This document shows, piece by piece, positions 1-6,429 of a stretch of DNA of 9,218 nt. Made by a program: the position numbers and the translations under genes. The first letter of the stretch is position 1. Each line of letters starts with the position of its first letter. Source of the DNA: Euzebyaceae bacterium. GTDB lineage: Bacteria > Actinomycetota > Nitriliruptoria > Euzebyales > Egibacteraceae. The notes under the pieces are model-generated. The model saw only the letters and a list, made by a program, of their open reading frames with translations. It did no database searches and was not told the origin of the DNA. Location of the stretch: positions 1-9,218 of the forward strand of contig JACCVM010000197.1 of the NCBI GenBank assembly GCA_013698135.1, in the 5' to 3' direction.

Positions 1-359
1 GGCTCTCGAAGTCCCAGCGCGCGGCCCTTCAGGCGCTTGTCGCGGTCGAGCGGGAGAAGACGGCGGCTCGGGTCGCGGCGCTCACGCGCGACTTCGACGA
101 CATCGTCGAGTCCTCCGCCATCGCGCCTCCCGACGACGAGCATGATCCGGAGGGTGCGACGACCGCCTTCGAGCGGGCTCAGGTCGCCGCGCTGCTGGCG
201 CAGGCGCAACGCCACCTGGTCGCCCTGGAGCTCGCAACGACGCGGCTTGGGAACGGTACCTACGGCGTCTGCGACCACTGTGGACGCACGATCGCCTTCG
301 AGCGCCTGCTCGCCCGCCCGGCAGTGCAGACCTGCATCACCTGCGCCAGCGCGACGTGA
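1..359 (+). CDS. DksA/TraR family C4 zinc-finger protein, 3' part
   Basis: This is the C-terminal 118 residues of a DksA/TraR-type protein, read in the frame starting at base 3 and ending with TGA at 357-359. No ATG, GTG or TTG suitable as a start is seen, so the 5' end lies outside the window. An N-terminal helical part rich in Ala, Arg and Glu is followed by an acidic stretch with DPEGAT. Then comes GTYGVCDHCGRTIAFERL and a closing CITC, giving the pattern C-x2-C-x17-C-x2-C (codons at 270, 279, 333 and 342). That is the family's zinc-binding signature. Proteins of this family bind RNA polymerase through its secondary channel or act as small regulators; the actinobacterial members are mostly uncharacterised. 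The acidic coiled-coil tip typical of true DksA cannot be assessed from this fragment. The family call is secure, the exact role is not. Confidence 0.88.
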   Translation, partial: LSKSQRAALQALVAVEREKTAARVAALTRDFDDIVESSAIAPPDDEHDPEGATTAFERAQVAALLAQAQRHLVALELATTRLGNGTYGVCDHCGRTIAFERLLARPAVQTCITCASAT

Positions 360-385
360 CACCCCTTCCGTCTGCGAGAGGAACA

Positions 386-406
386 GGGGCGTGTGGCGGA
401 TGCCCC
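386..406 (+). terminator. Hairpin after the DksA/TraR gene, possible terminator
   Basis: Bases 386-392 pair with 400-406 as a 7-bp stem (GGGGCGT with ATGCCCC, one G-U pair) around a 7-nt loop. It begins 26 nt after the zinc-finger stop codon and ends 20 nt before the metallophosphatase start. There is no T-run behind it, so it is at best a weak terminator or a structured leader. It also covers ATG 400, an alternative start of the next gene. Confidence 0.3.
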
Positions 407-426
407 ACCGGGCAGGATGGGCTCGG

Positions 427-2469
427 ATGACGTTGCCCACTCTGCTGCTCGGGCCGATGCTGCGCCGGGTCGAACCGCGGCGGGTTTGCGTGTTCGTCGC
501 CACCAGCGCGCCGGCGCGCGTCCGGGTGGAGATCTTCGACCTCGGCCGGCAGGCAACTGGCGATCCCGCGCCGATCGGCTCCGGTGAGGCAGAATCTCTG
601 CAACTAGGCGAACGCCTGTATGTCCATCTGGTTTCCGCGCATCCAGACCGCGACAGCTTCCCGGCCGACCGGCTGCTGGCGTATGACCTCGAGTTGGACA
701 GCAGCGACGCCGCGGGCGTCCAGCGGCTGGGAAGTCTCGGGCTGCTCAGCGGCCGCGGCCGGATCACCTACGGTGACCTGGCGCTGCCCACCTTTTTCAT
801 CCGGCATCGCATCGAGGCGTTGAACCTGCTGCACGGATCCTGCCGCTTGCTGCACGGCAAGGGCGAGGACGGCCTGCTGTCCGCGGACGAGGTGATGGCC
901 GCCGACGCACGGGACCTACGAAAACGCCCCAGCGCCCTGCTGCTCACCGGCGATCAGATCTACGGCGACGAGGTCGCCGGCCCCTTGATCCGGCATCTGA
1001 CGAAGCTGGGCAGTCAGCTGCGGGGGGCAGACGACGAGGTCTCCGTCCCTGGGATGCCGGCCCTGTCGACGATTCCGGTCTACGGCCGCCAGGATCTGGT
1101 GGCCGAGCATGCCGCGTTCACCTCGGGCAAGGCAGCCAACCACATCCTCAGCTTTGGCGAGTTCGCGGCCATGTACCTGACGGCGTGGAACGAAAAGACC
1201 TGGCCGGCGTTCCCGTCCGGGGAGGAGGCGATCCCCGCCACGGCTGGCCGTCGGCTCGAAGTCACCAAGCTGCGGCACAGGTACGCCACGGAGCTGGGAA
1301 ACCTGCTGGAGGCGCGACGCGCCATCCCAGCCGTTCGACGCCTGTTCGCCAACCTGCCGACCTACATGATCTTCGACGACCATGACGTGACCGACGACTG
1401 GAACCTGACCGCGGGCTGGCGTGATCGGGTACAGGCCAGCCCGAGCGGGCGACGCGCCGTGGCCAACGCCCTGGCGACGTTCTGGGCCTTCCAGGGCTGG
1501 GGCAACGATCCCGAGCTGTTCGGCGACGACTTCAAGCAGACGGTCACGGGCTTCCTGGCAGCCGAGCCAACAGTCGATGGTGCGCAGTTCGACACGTCGC
1601 TGTGGTCGTTCGCTGGCTGGAGCTTCGCCGCCCCGACCGACCCGCCGACGATCATGCTGGACACGCGCACGCAACGCAGCTTCGACGACGGCGAGGACGC
1701 CGCCCGCCTGCTGGGACCCGCGGAGCGCCAGCGGGTGCATCGCCTCTGCCGCAACGCTGGCCACCAGTCCGGCGAGCCGCTCATCCTCGTCTCGGCCGTG
1801 CCCGTCTTCGGGCTAGAGCTGCAGGAGCGCCGCCAGAAGTTCCTGGTGGACAAGGTGGGACCCTACGAGATCGACTTCGAGGCCTGGCACTCCAACCTCG
1901 CGGGGATGGTCGACTTCATGCGACTGCTGACCGACGACCTGGGCCTGACCTCGTGCGTGCTGCTGTCGGGGGACGTGCACTACGGGTTGAACGTGCAGGC
2001 CGACTTCGCCGTCGGCCGGCGCAGGGTCTCGGTGGCCCAACTGGTCAGCAGCTCGCTGAAGCACAGCGGCATGGCGAGCAGGATCGTGCTGCAGCTCGTC
2101 GGCAACATCGGTACGCCCTTCCACGCCCGTCTCGGCTGGGACCGGCCCCCGACCGCGAACCGCCGGAGTGGCTTGCGGCAGCACCTGCTGACGCGCGCGG
2201 CCAACACCGACGAATGGGACGAGGACTCGCCGGTGTTCCTCGCGCCCTCGCTGGCGGCGCACCTGAACTTGGACCGGCCGCCCGATTACCGCGAGTCGCG
2301 CCGCTACCTGCGACCGGCAGAGGGAGGACCTTCACCGCTGATCGGCGAGAACAACATCGGCCTCGTCAGCTACCACGGCAACGCGGTGGTCCACCGGCTG
2401 CTGGGCCGGGGCCGCCGCGGCATGCGCGTTTCCACGGTCACGTTCCCCCTCGCGGCCCAGCCGTCCTGA
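427..2469 (+). CDS. PhoD-like metallophosphatase
   Basis: A 680-residue protein of the PhoD-like phosphatase group, which hydrolyses phosphate esters or diesters using a metal cluster. Visible motifs, in order: HGSCR (His136, Cys139), TGDQIYGDEV (Asp176, Tyr179), FDDHDVTDDW (Asp317, Asp318, His319, Asp320) and LSGDVHYG (Asp516, His518). The Cys, the Asp-x2-Tyr pair and the late Asp/His match the kinds of metal ligands known from PhoD. The N-terminus (LPTLLLGPMLRRVEP) is the family's beta-sandwich start, not a signal peptide; I see no twin-arginine or hydrophobic leader, unlike classical secreted PhoD. ATG 427 is chosen because CAGGA at 413-417 lies 9 nt upstream and the family match begins right there. 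ATG 400 and GTG 391 are in frame but fall in a hairpin. The frame stays open back to base 37, but that part is a shadow of the zinc-finger gene. Substrate unknown. Confidence 0.88.
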   Translation: MTLPTLLLGPMLRRVEPRRVCVFVATSAPARVRVEIFDLGRQATGDPAPIGSGEAESLQLGERLYVHLVSAHPDRDSFPADRLLAYDLELDSSDAAGVQRLGSLGLLSGRGRITYGDLALPTFFIRHRIEALNLLHGSCRLLHGKGEDGLLSADEVMAADARDLRKRPSALLLTGDQIYGDEVAGPLIRHLTKLGSQLRGADDEVSVPGMPALSTIPVYGRQDLVAEHAAFTSGKAANHILSFGEFAAMYLTAWNEKTWPAFPSGEEAIPATAGRRLEVTKLRHRYATELGNLLEARRAIPAVRRLFANLPTYMIFDDHDVTDDWNLTAGWRDRVQASPSGRRAVANALATFWAFQGWGNDPELFGDDFKQTVTGFLAAEPTVDGAQFDTSLWSFAGWSFAAPTDPPTIMLDTRTQRSFDDGEDAARLLGPAERQRVHRLCRNAGHQSGEPLILVSAVPVFGLELQERRQKFLVDKVGPYEIDFEAWHSNLAGMVDFMRLLTDDLGLTSCVLLSGDVHYGLNVQADFAVGRRRVSVAQLVSSSLKHSGMASRIVLQLVGNIGTPFHARLGWDRPPTANRRSGLRQHLLTRAANTDEWDEDSPVFLAPSLAAHLNLDRPPDYRESRRYLRPAEGGPSPLIGENNIGLVSYHGNAVVHRLLGRGRRGMRVSTVTFPLAAQPS

Positions 2470-2572
2470 CAGGTCGAGGTTGCGCGAGCCTGGGCTGACG
2501 ACGCGGCCGGCGGGGGCCAAAGGCCGGGTCGGCAGCGCCGCGTGCACCAGCAATCGATACAGGAGCCTGCCG

Positions 2573-3403
2573 ATGTCACGTGACCCCACCGCTTGGACGC
2601 TCGAACAGCGCGTCACCACCACGTGCGGCCAGATCGCCTGGGACGTCCTCGGGGCCGGCCCTCCGGTGGTGCTGGTGCACGGAACGCCCAGCCGATCGGT
2701 GCTGTGGCGCGACGTCGCGTCAACGCTCGCCGAGCGCTTCGAGGTCTACGTCTTCGACCTGCTCGGCTTCGGCCAGTCGGAACGGTATGAGCACCAGGAG
2801 GTGTCCATCCGCGTCCACGGCGAGGTGCTCGCCGAACTCGTGCAGGCCTGGGGCTTGGATGCGCCGACCCTGGTCGGGCACGACATCGGTGGCGCCGTCG
2901 TCCTGCGGGCGCACCTCCTCGAGGGCACCCCGGCTCGGAACATCGTCCTGGTCGACGCCGTCGTGCTGCGTCCCTGGATCACGGCGACCACCCGGCACCT
3001 CAAGGCGCACCTCGACGTCTACCGCAGCATGCCGACGCACATCTTCCGCGAGGTCGCCGCAGCCCACTTGCGCACCGCCACGCAGCGGCCGATGGAGCCG
3101 GCCGTCTTCGCCGCCTACTTCGATCAGTGGGAGGGCGAGCGCGGTCAGCAGCTGTGGCTGCGCAACGTCGATGGGTTCGACGAGCAGGACACCGCCGACT
3201 TTGAACCCCTGCTGGACCGGCTGCGGACACCGACCCGCGTCGTATGGGGCGAGCAGGATCGGTGGCTGCCCGTCGAGGTCAGCGCGGCGATTCAGTCCCG
3301 GCTGCCCGAGGCTGACCGTGTTGTTGTCCCGGCCGCCGGGCACTTTTCCCCCGAAGACCAGCCGACCCTCGTGGCGGAGGCGATCGCCGGCTTCATGGCA
3401 TGA
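2573..3403 (+). CDS. Alpha/beta-hydrolase with apparent Asp nucleophile
   Basis: A 276-residue alpha/beta-hydrolase fold enzyme. The oxyanion motif is VHGTPSRS (His36-Gly37). The nucleophile elbow is LVGHDIGG, putting Asp at position 104 where most esterases have Ser. Asp229 (WGEQDRW) and His257 (AAGHFSPEDQP) complete a likely Asp-Asp-His triad. An Asp nucleophile is known from haloalkane dehalogenases, fluoroacetate dehalogenases and epoxide hydrolases. HGTPSRSVLWRD resembles the dehalogenase/epoxide-hydrolase side, but the Trp that follows the nucleophile in haloalkane dehalogenases is Ile105 here. The cap region spans roughly residues 130-210. ATG 2573 is preceded by AGGAG at 2561-2565, spaced 7 nt; the frame is open further upstream (to 2480) without family similarity. 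A 103-nt gap separates it from the phosphatase, so co-transcription is possible but not shown. The substrate is not predictable. Confidence 0.88.
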   Translation: MSRDPTAWTLEQRVTTTCGQIAWDVLGAGPPVVLVHGTPSRSVLWRDVASTLAERFEVYVFDLLGFGQSERYEHQEVSIRVHGEVLAELVQAWGLDAPTLVGHDIGGAVVLRAHLLEGTPARNIVLVDAVVLRPWITATTRHLKAHLDVYRSMPTHIFREVAAAHLRTATQRPMEPAVFAAYFDQWEGERGQQLWLRNVDGFDEQDTADFEPLLDRLRTPTRVVWGEQDRWLPVEVSAAIQSRLPEADRVVVPAAGHFSPEDQPTLVAEAIAGFMA

Positions 3404-3443
3404 GCCTGACCGTCGCCGAGGTCGCCAATGCTCGCCGAGGGGT

Positions 3444-3794
3444 TCAGACTCTGGTGTCGTCGAGGCGCTGGAGAAGCTCGTGCGCGGCAAGCTCGACGTC
3501 TTTGTGCCGCCACTCCGCGGCCCGGTACTGGCAAGCGATGAGACCCATCCGGTGGATGCGACGGAAGTCCCCGTACACGAACCCGTACCTCGCCTTGGTG
3601 TGGTCGTTCGCCCCGTCAGTAAGCGCCAGGTGCCACTCGCCGTACTCGTCCCATGAGTGCGACTTCAAGAACGCGTTCTCGTCGTCGGCACCGGGTTGAA
3701 CGTCGCCCCACGAGCTGTCCAGCACATACTGATGCGCGTCGATGAGCCGTCTGGCTCGCGCCACCGCACGATCGTTGACGAAGTAGGAAGCCAT
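3444..3794 (-). CDS. Small soluble protein of unknown function
   Basis: A 116-residue protein starting MASYFVNDRAVARARRLIDA. I do not recognise a named domain, though it looks like a conserved actinobacterial hypothetical protein: dense in aromatic and charged residues and without low-complexity shadow composition. Landmarks are SSWGDVQPGAD (27-37), SHSWDEYGEWHLALTDGA (45-62), KARYGFVYGDFRRIHRMGLI (67-86) and AAEWRHKDVELAAHELLQRL (92-111). The order suggests an all-helical or mixed small fold. There are no membrane segments and only one Cys (88). The start at 3794 is chosen because similarity-like sequence begins there; the upstream in-frame extension to 3890 looks like non-coding translation. 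A purine-rich TGGGG lies just before the ATG, a weak ribosome site. The gene converges on the hydrolase, with 40 nt between the stop codons. Function unknown. Confidence 0.72.
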   Translation of the reverse strand: MASYFVNDRAVARARRLIDAHQYVLDSSWGDVQPGADDENAFLKSHSWDEYGEWHLALTDGANDHTKARYGFVYGDFRRIHRMGLIACQYRAAEWRHKDVELAAHELLQRLDDTRV

Positions 3795-3924
3795 AACCCC
3801 AGTCTGACCGTTCCCGGAGGTGAGCGGTGTAGCGCTGGCCCTGCTCGTCGCAGGTTGGCACACTGCCGGGATGCGGCTCGGCGACACCACCTGGCGTCAG
3901 CGAAGCTCCGGGGATCGGCCGGTG

Positions 3925-4011
3925 TCGTCTGGCGCCAAGCTCTTCATCGCCGACACCGCAAGCTGTCGCATCCATGTCCAGGGCGTCGAGCAGGTGTACG
4001 CCGATGCCTGA
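3925..4011 (+). pseudogene. Possible remnant of a VOC/glyoxalase-type gene
   Basis: The 209-nt gap 3795-4003 between divergent genes has one in-frame stretch ending at TGA 4009-4011. Its tail reads LFIADTASCRIHVQGVEQVY, followed by ADA and the stop. It resembles the central strand and helix (GVEQVYADA) of vicinal-oxygen-chelate proteins, whose next residues would normally be an AAG turn. Nothing before or after in any frame continues the domain, so if real it is a decayed fragment. The reading frame overlaps the start of the next gene by 8 nt. The resemblance is short and may be chance. The rest of the gap must hold the promoters of the genes at 3794 (minus) and 4004 (plus), but I see no convincing -35/-10 pairs. 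Confidence 0.2.
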
Positions 4012-4375
4012 CGGAAGGGAGCTGGCCGCGGCGTTCGTGGAGAGCCTGGAGCGCCGCGACTGGGATGCCTTCGGTGCGCTGTTGCATCCCGACGTCGTCT
4101 ACGAGATTCCCCAGAGCCGGGAGCGGATTCGGGGCCGCGACCGCTACGTCCAGTTCAACGTCGAGTACCCAGGAGACTGGCACATCGCTCCGCAGGTGGT
4201 GCTCGGCGACGGTCATCACGGCGCCGTGCTGTTCCGGTGGACGATGGACCGCGACAGTTCCCAGGCCATCGTCTTTTTCGAGGTTGACGGCGGCCTGATC
4301 ACCAAGGTCACCGACTTTTGGCCGGAGGCGTACGAGCCTCCACCCGGTCGCGAGCATCTGGTGGAGCGCTGGTAA
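4004..4375 (+). CDS. SnoaL/NTF2-like protein
   Basis: A 123-residue protein of the NTF2-like, SnoaL-type superfamily. These are small cone-shaped alpha+beta barrels that act as isomerases, cyclases, hydrolases or ligand-binding proteins. The pattern is typical: an N-terminal helix ELAAAFVESLERRDWDAF (6-23), then LLHPDVVYEIPQSRERIRG (25-43), a following helix starting at RDRYVQF, and four strands ending VFFEVDGGLITKVTDFWPE. ATG 4004 has AGGTG at 3992-3996 spaced 7 nt; the 10-residue in-frame extension upstream (GTG/ATG 3974) has no family-like sequence. It stands alone, 138 nt before the sensor kinase, with a strong hairpin in between. Superfamily members diverge so widely that neither substrate nor enzymatic activity can be deduced. 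Confidence 0.82.
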   Translation: MPDGRELAAAFVESLERRDWDAFGALLHPDVVYEIPQSRERIRGRDRYVQFNVEYPGDWHIAPQVVLGDGHHGAVLFRWTMDRDSSQAIVFFEVDGGLITKVTDFWPEAYEPPPGREHLVERW

Positions 4376-4418
4376 CCCTGAAGGGCGCCAGCCGCCGTTT
4401 CGCGATTTGTGGTCGCCT

Positions 4419-4445
4419 ACCGGACTCACCGTCCGGTGCGAGTCC
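4419..4445 (+). terminator. Two overlapping, mutually exclusive hairpins
   Basis: ACCGGAC at 4419-4425 pairs perfectly with GTCCGGT at 4431-4437 (7 bp, 5-nt loop). GGACTC at 4422-4427 pairs perfectly with GAGTCC at 4440-4445 (6 bp). The two stems share bases and cannot form together. The site is 43 nt past the SnoaL-like stop and upstream of the kinase. No T-run follows, so termination would need Rho or be of the U-less actinobacterial kind. Confidence 0.4.
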
Positions 4446-4500
4446 ACAGATTGCGGGAGGGCCGTCTCGGTCGGTCGGGGGCGTTCGGACCTAGCACCCG

Positions 4501-4514
4501 TATCGTGGCGGACG
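4501..4514 (+). promoter_or_regulatory. Putative -10 box for a leaderless kinase transcript
   Basis: TATCGT at 4501-4506 fits the actinobacterial TANNNT -10 pattern and is followed after 7 nt by GTG 4514, which is in frame with the kinase. Neither this GTG nor the one at 4505 has a Shine-Dalgarno sequence, as expected for leaderless mRNA. No good -35 hexamer is seen at 16-18 nt upstream. Confidence 0.35.
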
Positions 4515-5671
4515 TGGAGCCTGCAAACCCGGTGGCCACTGACCGCGCCCGCAGCACCGCGGCGTTCGCCGCGATGAGCGACGTGGTGCTGGCCATCGCT
4601 GGCGAGCTGTCGCTGGAGCCGGTGCTGGACCGGCTGGTCGCCGCCGCCCGCGACCTCGTGAACGCCCGCTACGCCGCCCTCGGTGTGCCCGACGCCGATG
4701 GCAGCGGCTTCGCTCGCTTCGTCACCGTCGGCATGAGCGACGAGTTGATCGACGCGATCGGGCCGCTGCCGCGGACGCACGGGCTCCTGGGAGCGATGTT
4801 GACCGACCCGGCGCCGTTCCGCACGGACGACATCACCGCCGATCCCCGCTTCCAGTGGTGGCCGTCCGAGCATCCGCGGATGGGCTCGTTCCTCGGCGTG
4901 CCGATTCTGTCCAAGGGCGACGTCGTCGGCGCGTTCTACCTGACCGACAAGCAGGGCGCCGTGCGCTTCGACGACGACGACCAGGCGCTGATCGAGCTGC
5001 TCGCGGCGCACGCGGCGATCGCCATCGACAATGCCGAGTTGTTCGAACGCAGCCGCGAGGCCAGCGTTGCGCAGGAGCGCAGCCGGCTGGCGCGGGAGCT
5101 GCACGACGCGATGACGCAGAACCTGTTCAGCCTGTCGCTGACCGCTGAGGCGGCGGCGAGCATGGTGCGCGCCGATCCCGACCACGCCGAGCGAGAGCTG
5201 CGCCGGGTGCAGACTCTCGCCCGTGACACGATGGCTGAGCTGCGGGCCGTGATCTATGAGCTGCAACCCCCGCAGCTGGCCGCCGAGGGACTCGTTGGCA
5301 CTCTGCGCAAGCGGGTGGCGTTGCTGTCGCGCGCCCACCACGTCGCCATCACGCTGGTCCACCGCGGTGGCCATCCCGACCCGGACATCGAGCTCGAGGT
5401 GCTGCGTGTCGCCCAGGAGGCATTGCACAACGCCCTGCGTCACGCCGGGGCCAGCGCCATCCGGGTCACCCTCGACGTCGACGCGCAAAACCTCCGGCTG
5501 GTCGTCGCCGACGACGGTCGCGGCTTCGACCCGAACGCTCGTGCCATCAGCGCACGGCGGCTGGGGCTGACGTCGATGCGGGAGCGGGCACGGGCGCTGG
5601 GCGGCCGGTTGGACATCGACGCTGCCCCCGGAAGGGGCACCACCGTCACCTTGCGGGTGCCGCGTGGCTGA
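4514..5671 (+). CDS. Soluble GAF-domain sensor histidine kinase (DevS-like)
   Basis: A 385-residue cytoplasmic kinase with no membrane segment. A GAF domain covers about residues 35-174, a short helical linker 175-190, and a HisKA_3 dimerisation domain begins with RLARELHDAMTQNLF (phospho-acceptor His197). The HATPase_c domain carries the N-box EALHNALRHAG (Asn306), G1 DDGRGF (333-338) and G2 GRGTT (373-377). The GAF sequence is close in style to mycobacterial DevS/DosT: ARYAALGV, HGLLGAM, and EHPRMGSFLGVPI, where His120 sits at the position of the DevS haem-ligating His region. It therefore may sense oxygen, NO or redox state, but haem binding is inference. The kinase autophosphorylates and passes phosphate to the overlapping downstream regulator. 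GTG 4514 is preferred for the leaderless arrangement; GTG 4505 (3 residues longer) and GTG 4409 are alternatives. Confidence 0.9.
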   Translation: MEPANPVATDRARSTAAFAAMSDVVLAIAGELSLEPVLDRLVAAARDLVNARYAALGVPDADGSGFARFVTVGMSDELIDAIGPLPRTHGLLGAMLTDPAPFRTDDITADPRFQWWPSEHPRMGSFLGVPILSKGDVVGAFYLTDKQGAVRFDDDDQALIELLAAHAAIAIDNAELFERSREASVAQERSRLARELHDAMTQNLFSLSLTAEAAASMVRADPDHAERELRRVQTLARDTMAELRAVIYELQPPQLAAEGLVGTLRKRVALLSRAHHVAITLVHRGGHPDPDIELEVLRVAQEALHNALRHAGASAIRVTLDVDAQNLRLVVADDGRGFDPNARAISARRLGLTSMRERARALGGRLDIDAAPGRGTTVTLRVPRG

Positions 5672-6323
5672 CCAGATCCGTGTCCTGCTCGCCGATGACC
5701 ATCCGGTGGTGCGCCAGGGGCTGCGCGCCTTCTTGGAGTCCCGCGATGGGATCGCGGTGGTCGGTGAGGCCTCCGATGGCGCGGAGGCTGTCGCCATGGC
5801 CGCCCGGCTGCGACCGGACGTCGTGGTGATGGACCTGGTCATGCCTGGCATGGACGGAGTCGCCGCGACCCGCCGCATCGCCACGGGTGAGGCGGCGCCG
5901 CGGGTGCTGGTCTTGACCAGCTTCGCCGCCGAGGAGCAGGTGGTGCCGGCAGTGCGGGCCGGTGCCGCCGGTTACCTGCTCAAGGACGCCGAACCGGGGG
6001 CAGTCGAGGATGCCGTCCGCCGGGTCGCCGCCGGCGAGTCCCTGCTGCATCCCCAGGCGGTGGCGCGCCTGATGGCCGAGGTGGCAACCAACGCGCCGGC
6101 CCGGCCGTCGCGCACCAGCCTCACCCCTCGAGAGGTCGAGGTCCTGCGCCTGCTCGCCGGCGGCCTGTCCAACCGCCAGCTGGCGCGGAAGCTGGTCATC
6201 TCCGAGAAGACGGTCAAGACCCACGTGTCCAGCATCCTGTCCAAGCTCGGCCTGGCCGACCGCACCCAGGCGGCGCTGTACGCGGTCCGCGAAGGATTGG
6301 TGGAGCCGGATCCCCGCTCGTAG
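5664..6323 (+). CDS. NarL/LuxR-type response regulator
   Basis: A 219-residue two-component regulator. The receiver domain (about 1-122) shows the acidic pocket Asp11-Asp12, the phospho-acceptor Asp57 in VVVMDLVMPGMDG, Thr85 in VLTSF and Lys107 in YLLKDAEPG, so all key residues are present. After a linker rich in Pro and Ala, a LuxR-type helix-turn-helix (about 150-212) reads LTPREVEVLRLLAGGLSN followed by SEKTVKTHVSSILSKLGLADRTQAA. It is expected to bind DNA as a dimer after phosphorylation by the kinase encoded just upstream. GTG 5664 lies inside the kinase gene and the two overlap by 8 nt, a sign of translational coupling. No target promoters can be recognised in the window. A coding start further upstream is ruled out because the receiver domain begins at once. 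Confidence 0.95.
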   Translation: MADQIRVLLADDHPVVRQGLRAFLESRDGIAVVGEASDGAEAVAMAARLRPDVVVMDLVMPGMDGVAATRRIATGEAAPRVLVLTSFAAEEQVVPAVRAGAAGYLLKDAEPGAVEDAVRRVAAGESLLHPQAVARLMAEVATNAPARPSRTSLTPREVEVLRLLAGGLSNRQLARKLVISEKTVKTHVSSILSKLGLADRTQAALYAVREGLVEPDPRS

Positions 6324-6336
6324 GCCGGTTGGCCTA
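6321..6336 (+). terminator. Hairpin at the response-regulator stop codon
   Basis: TAGGCC at 6321-6326 pairs with GGCCTA at 6331-6336 around a GGTT loop; the stem includes the TAG stop itself. A further GGACC/GGTCC pair (6337-6341 and near 6355) could extend the structure. There is no T-tract. It may mark the end of the two-component operon. Confidence 0.35.
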
Positions 6337-6395
6337 GGACCATCGGACCAGGAAGGTCCCGTCCGGCGACGGAGGCCGGCGCGCGTGGCCGCTCC

Positions 6396-6414
6396 TAACG
6401 TTGAGTCACCAACG
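6396..6414 (+). promoter_or_regulatory. Possible -10 box and leader hairpin before the SDR gene
   Basis: TAACGT at 6396-6401 fits TANNNT. Overlapping it, CGTTG (6399-6403) pairs with CAACG (6410-6414) with a 6-nt loop, a short hairpin just ahead of the ribosome site at 6419-6423. No -35 box is evident, so both readings are tentative. Confidence 0.2.
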
Positions 6415-6429
6415 ACGACAGGACCGTCC

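Noticed and set aside
37..426. N-terminal extension of the metallophosphatase from TTG 37
   Set aside because: It is a shadow of the DksA/TraR gene in another frame, Arg/Ser/Pro-rich and without family similarity; the phosphatase domain starts at 427 with its own ribosome site.
3413..3440. Direct repeat TCGCCGAGG at 3413-3421 and 3432-3440
   Set aside because: Only two 9-bp copies in GC-rich sequence between convergent stops; chance is likely and no function is suggested.
2580..3656. Plus-strand open frame of 358 codons over the hydrolase
   Set aside because: Ser/Arg/Pro-rich translation of the hydrolase in the wrong frame; the hydrolase frame carries all catalytic motifs.
4411..4450. tRNA-like segment
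   Set aside because: The sequence around 4433-4445 faintly recalls a T-arm, but no acceptor, D or anticodon arms can be assembled; the two competing hairpins explain the pairing.
3944..5884. Long minus-strand open frame of 646 codons
   Set aside because: It lies antisense to the SnoaL-like, kinase and regulator genes, and its composition (His/Arg/Gly/Gln-rich, no domain) is typical of high-GC antisense shadows.
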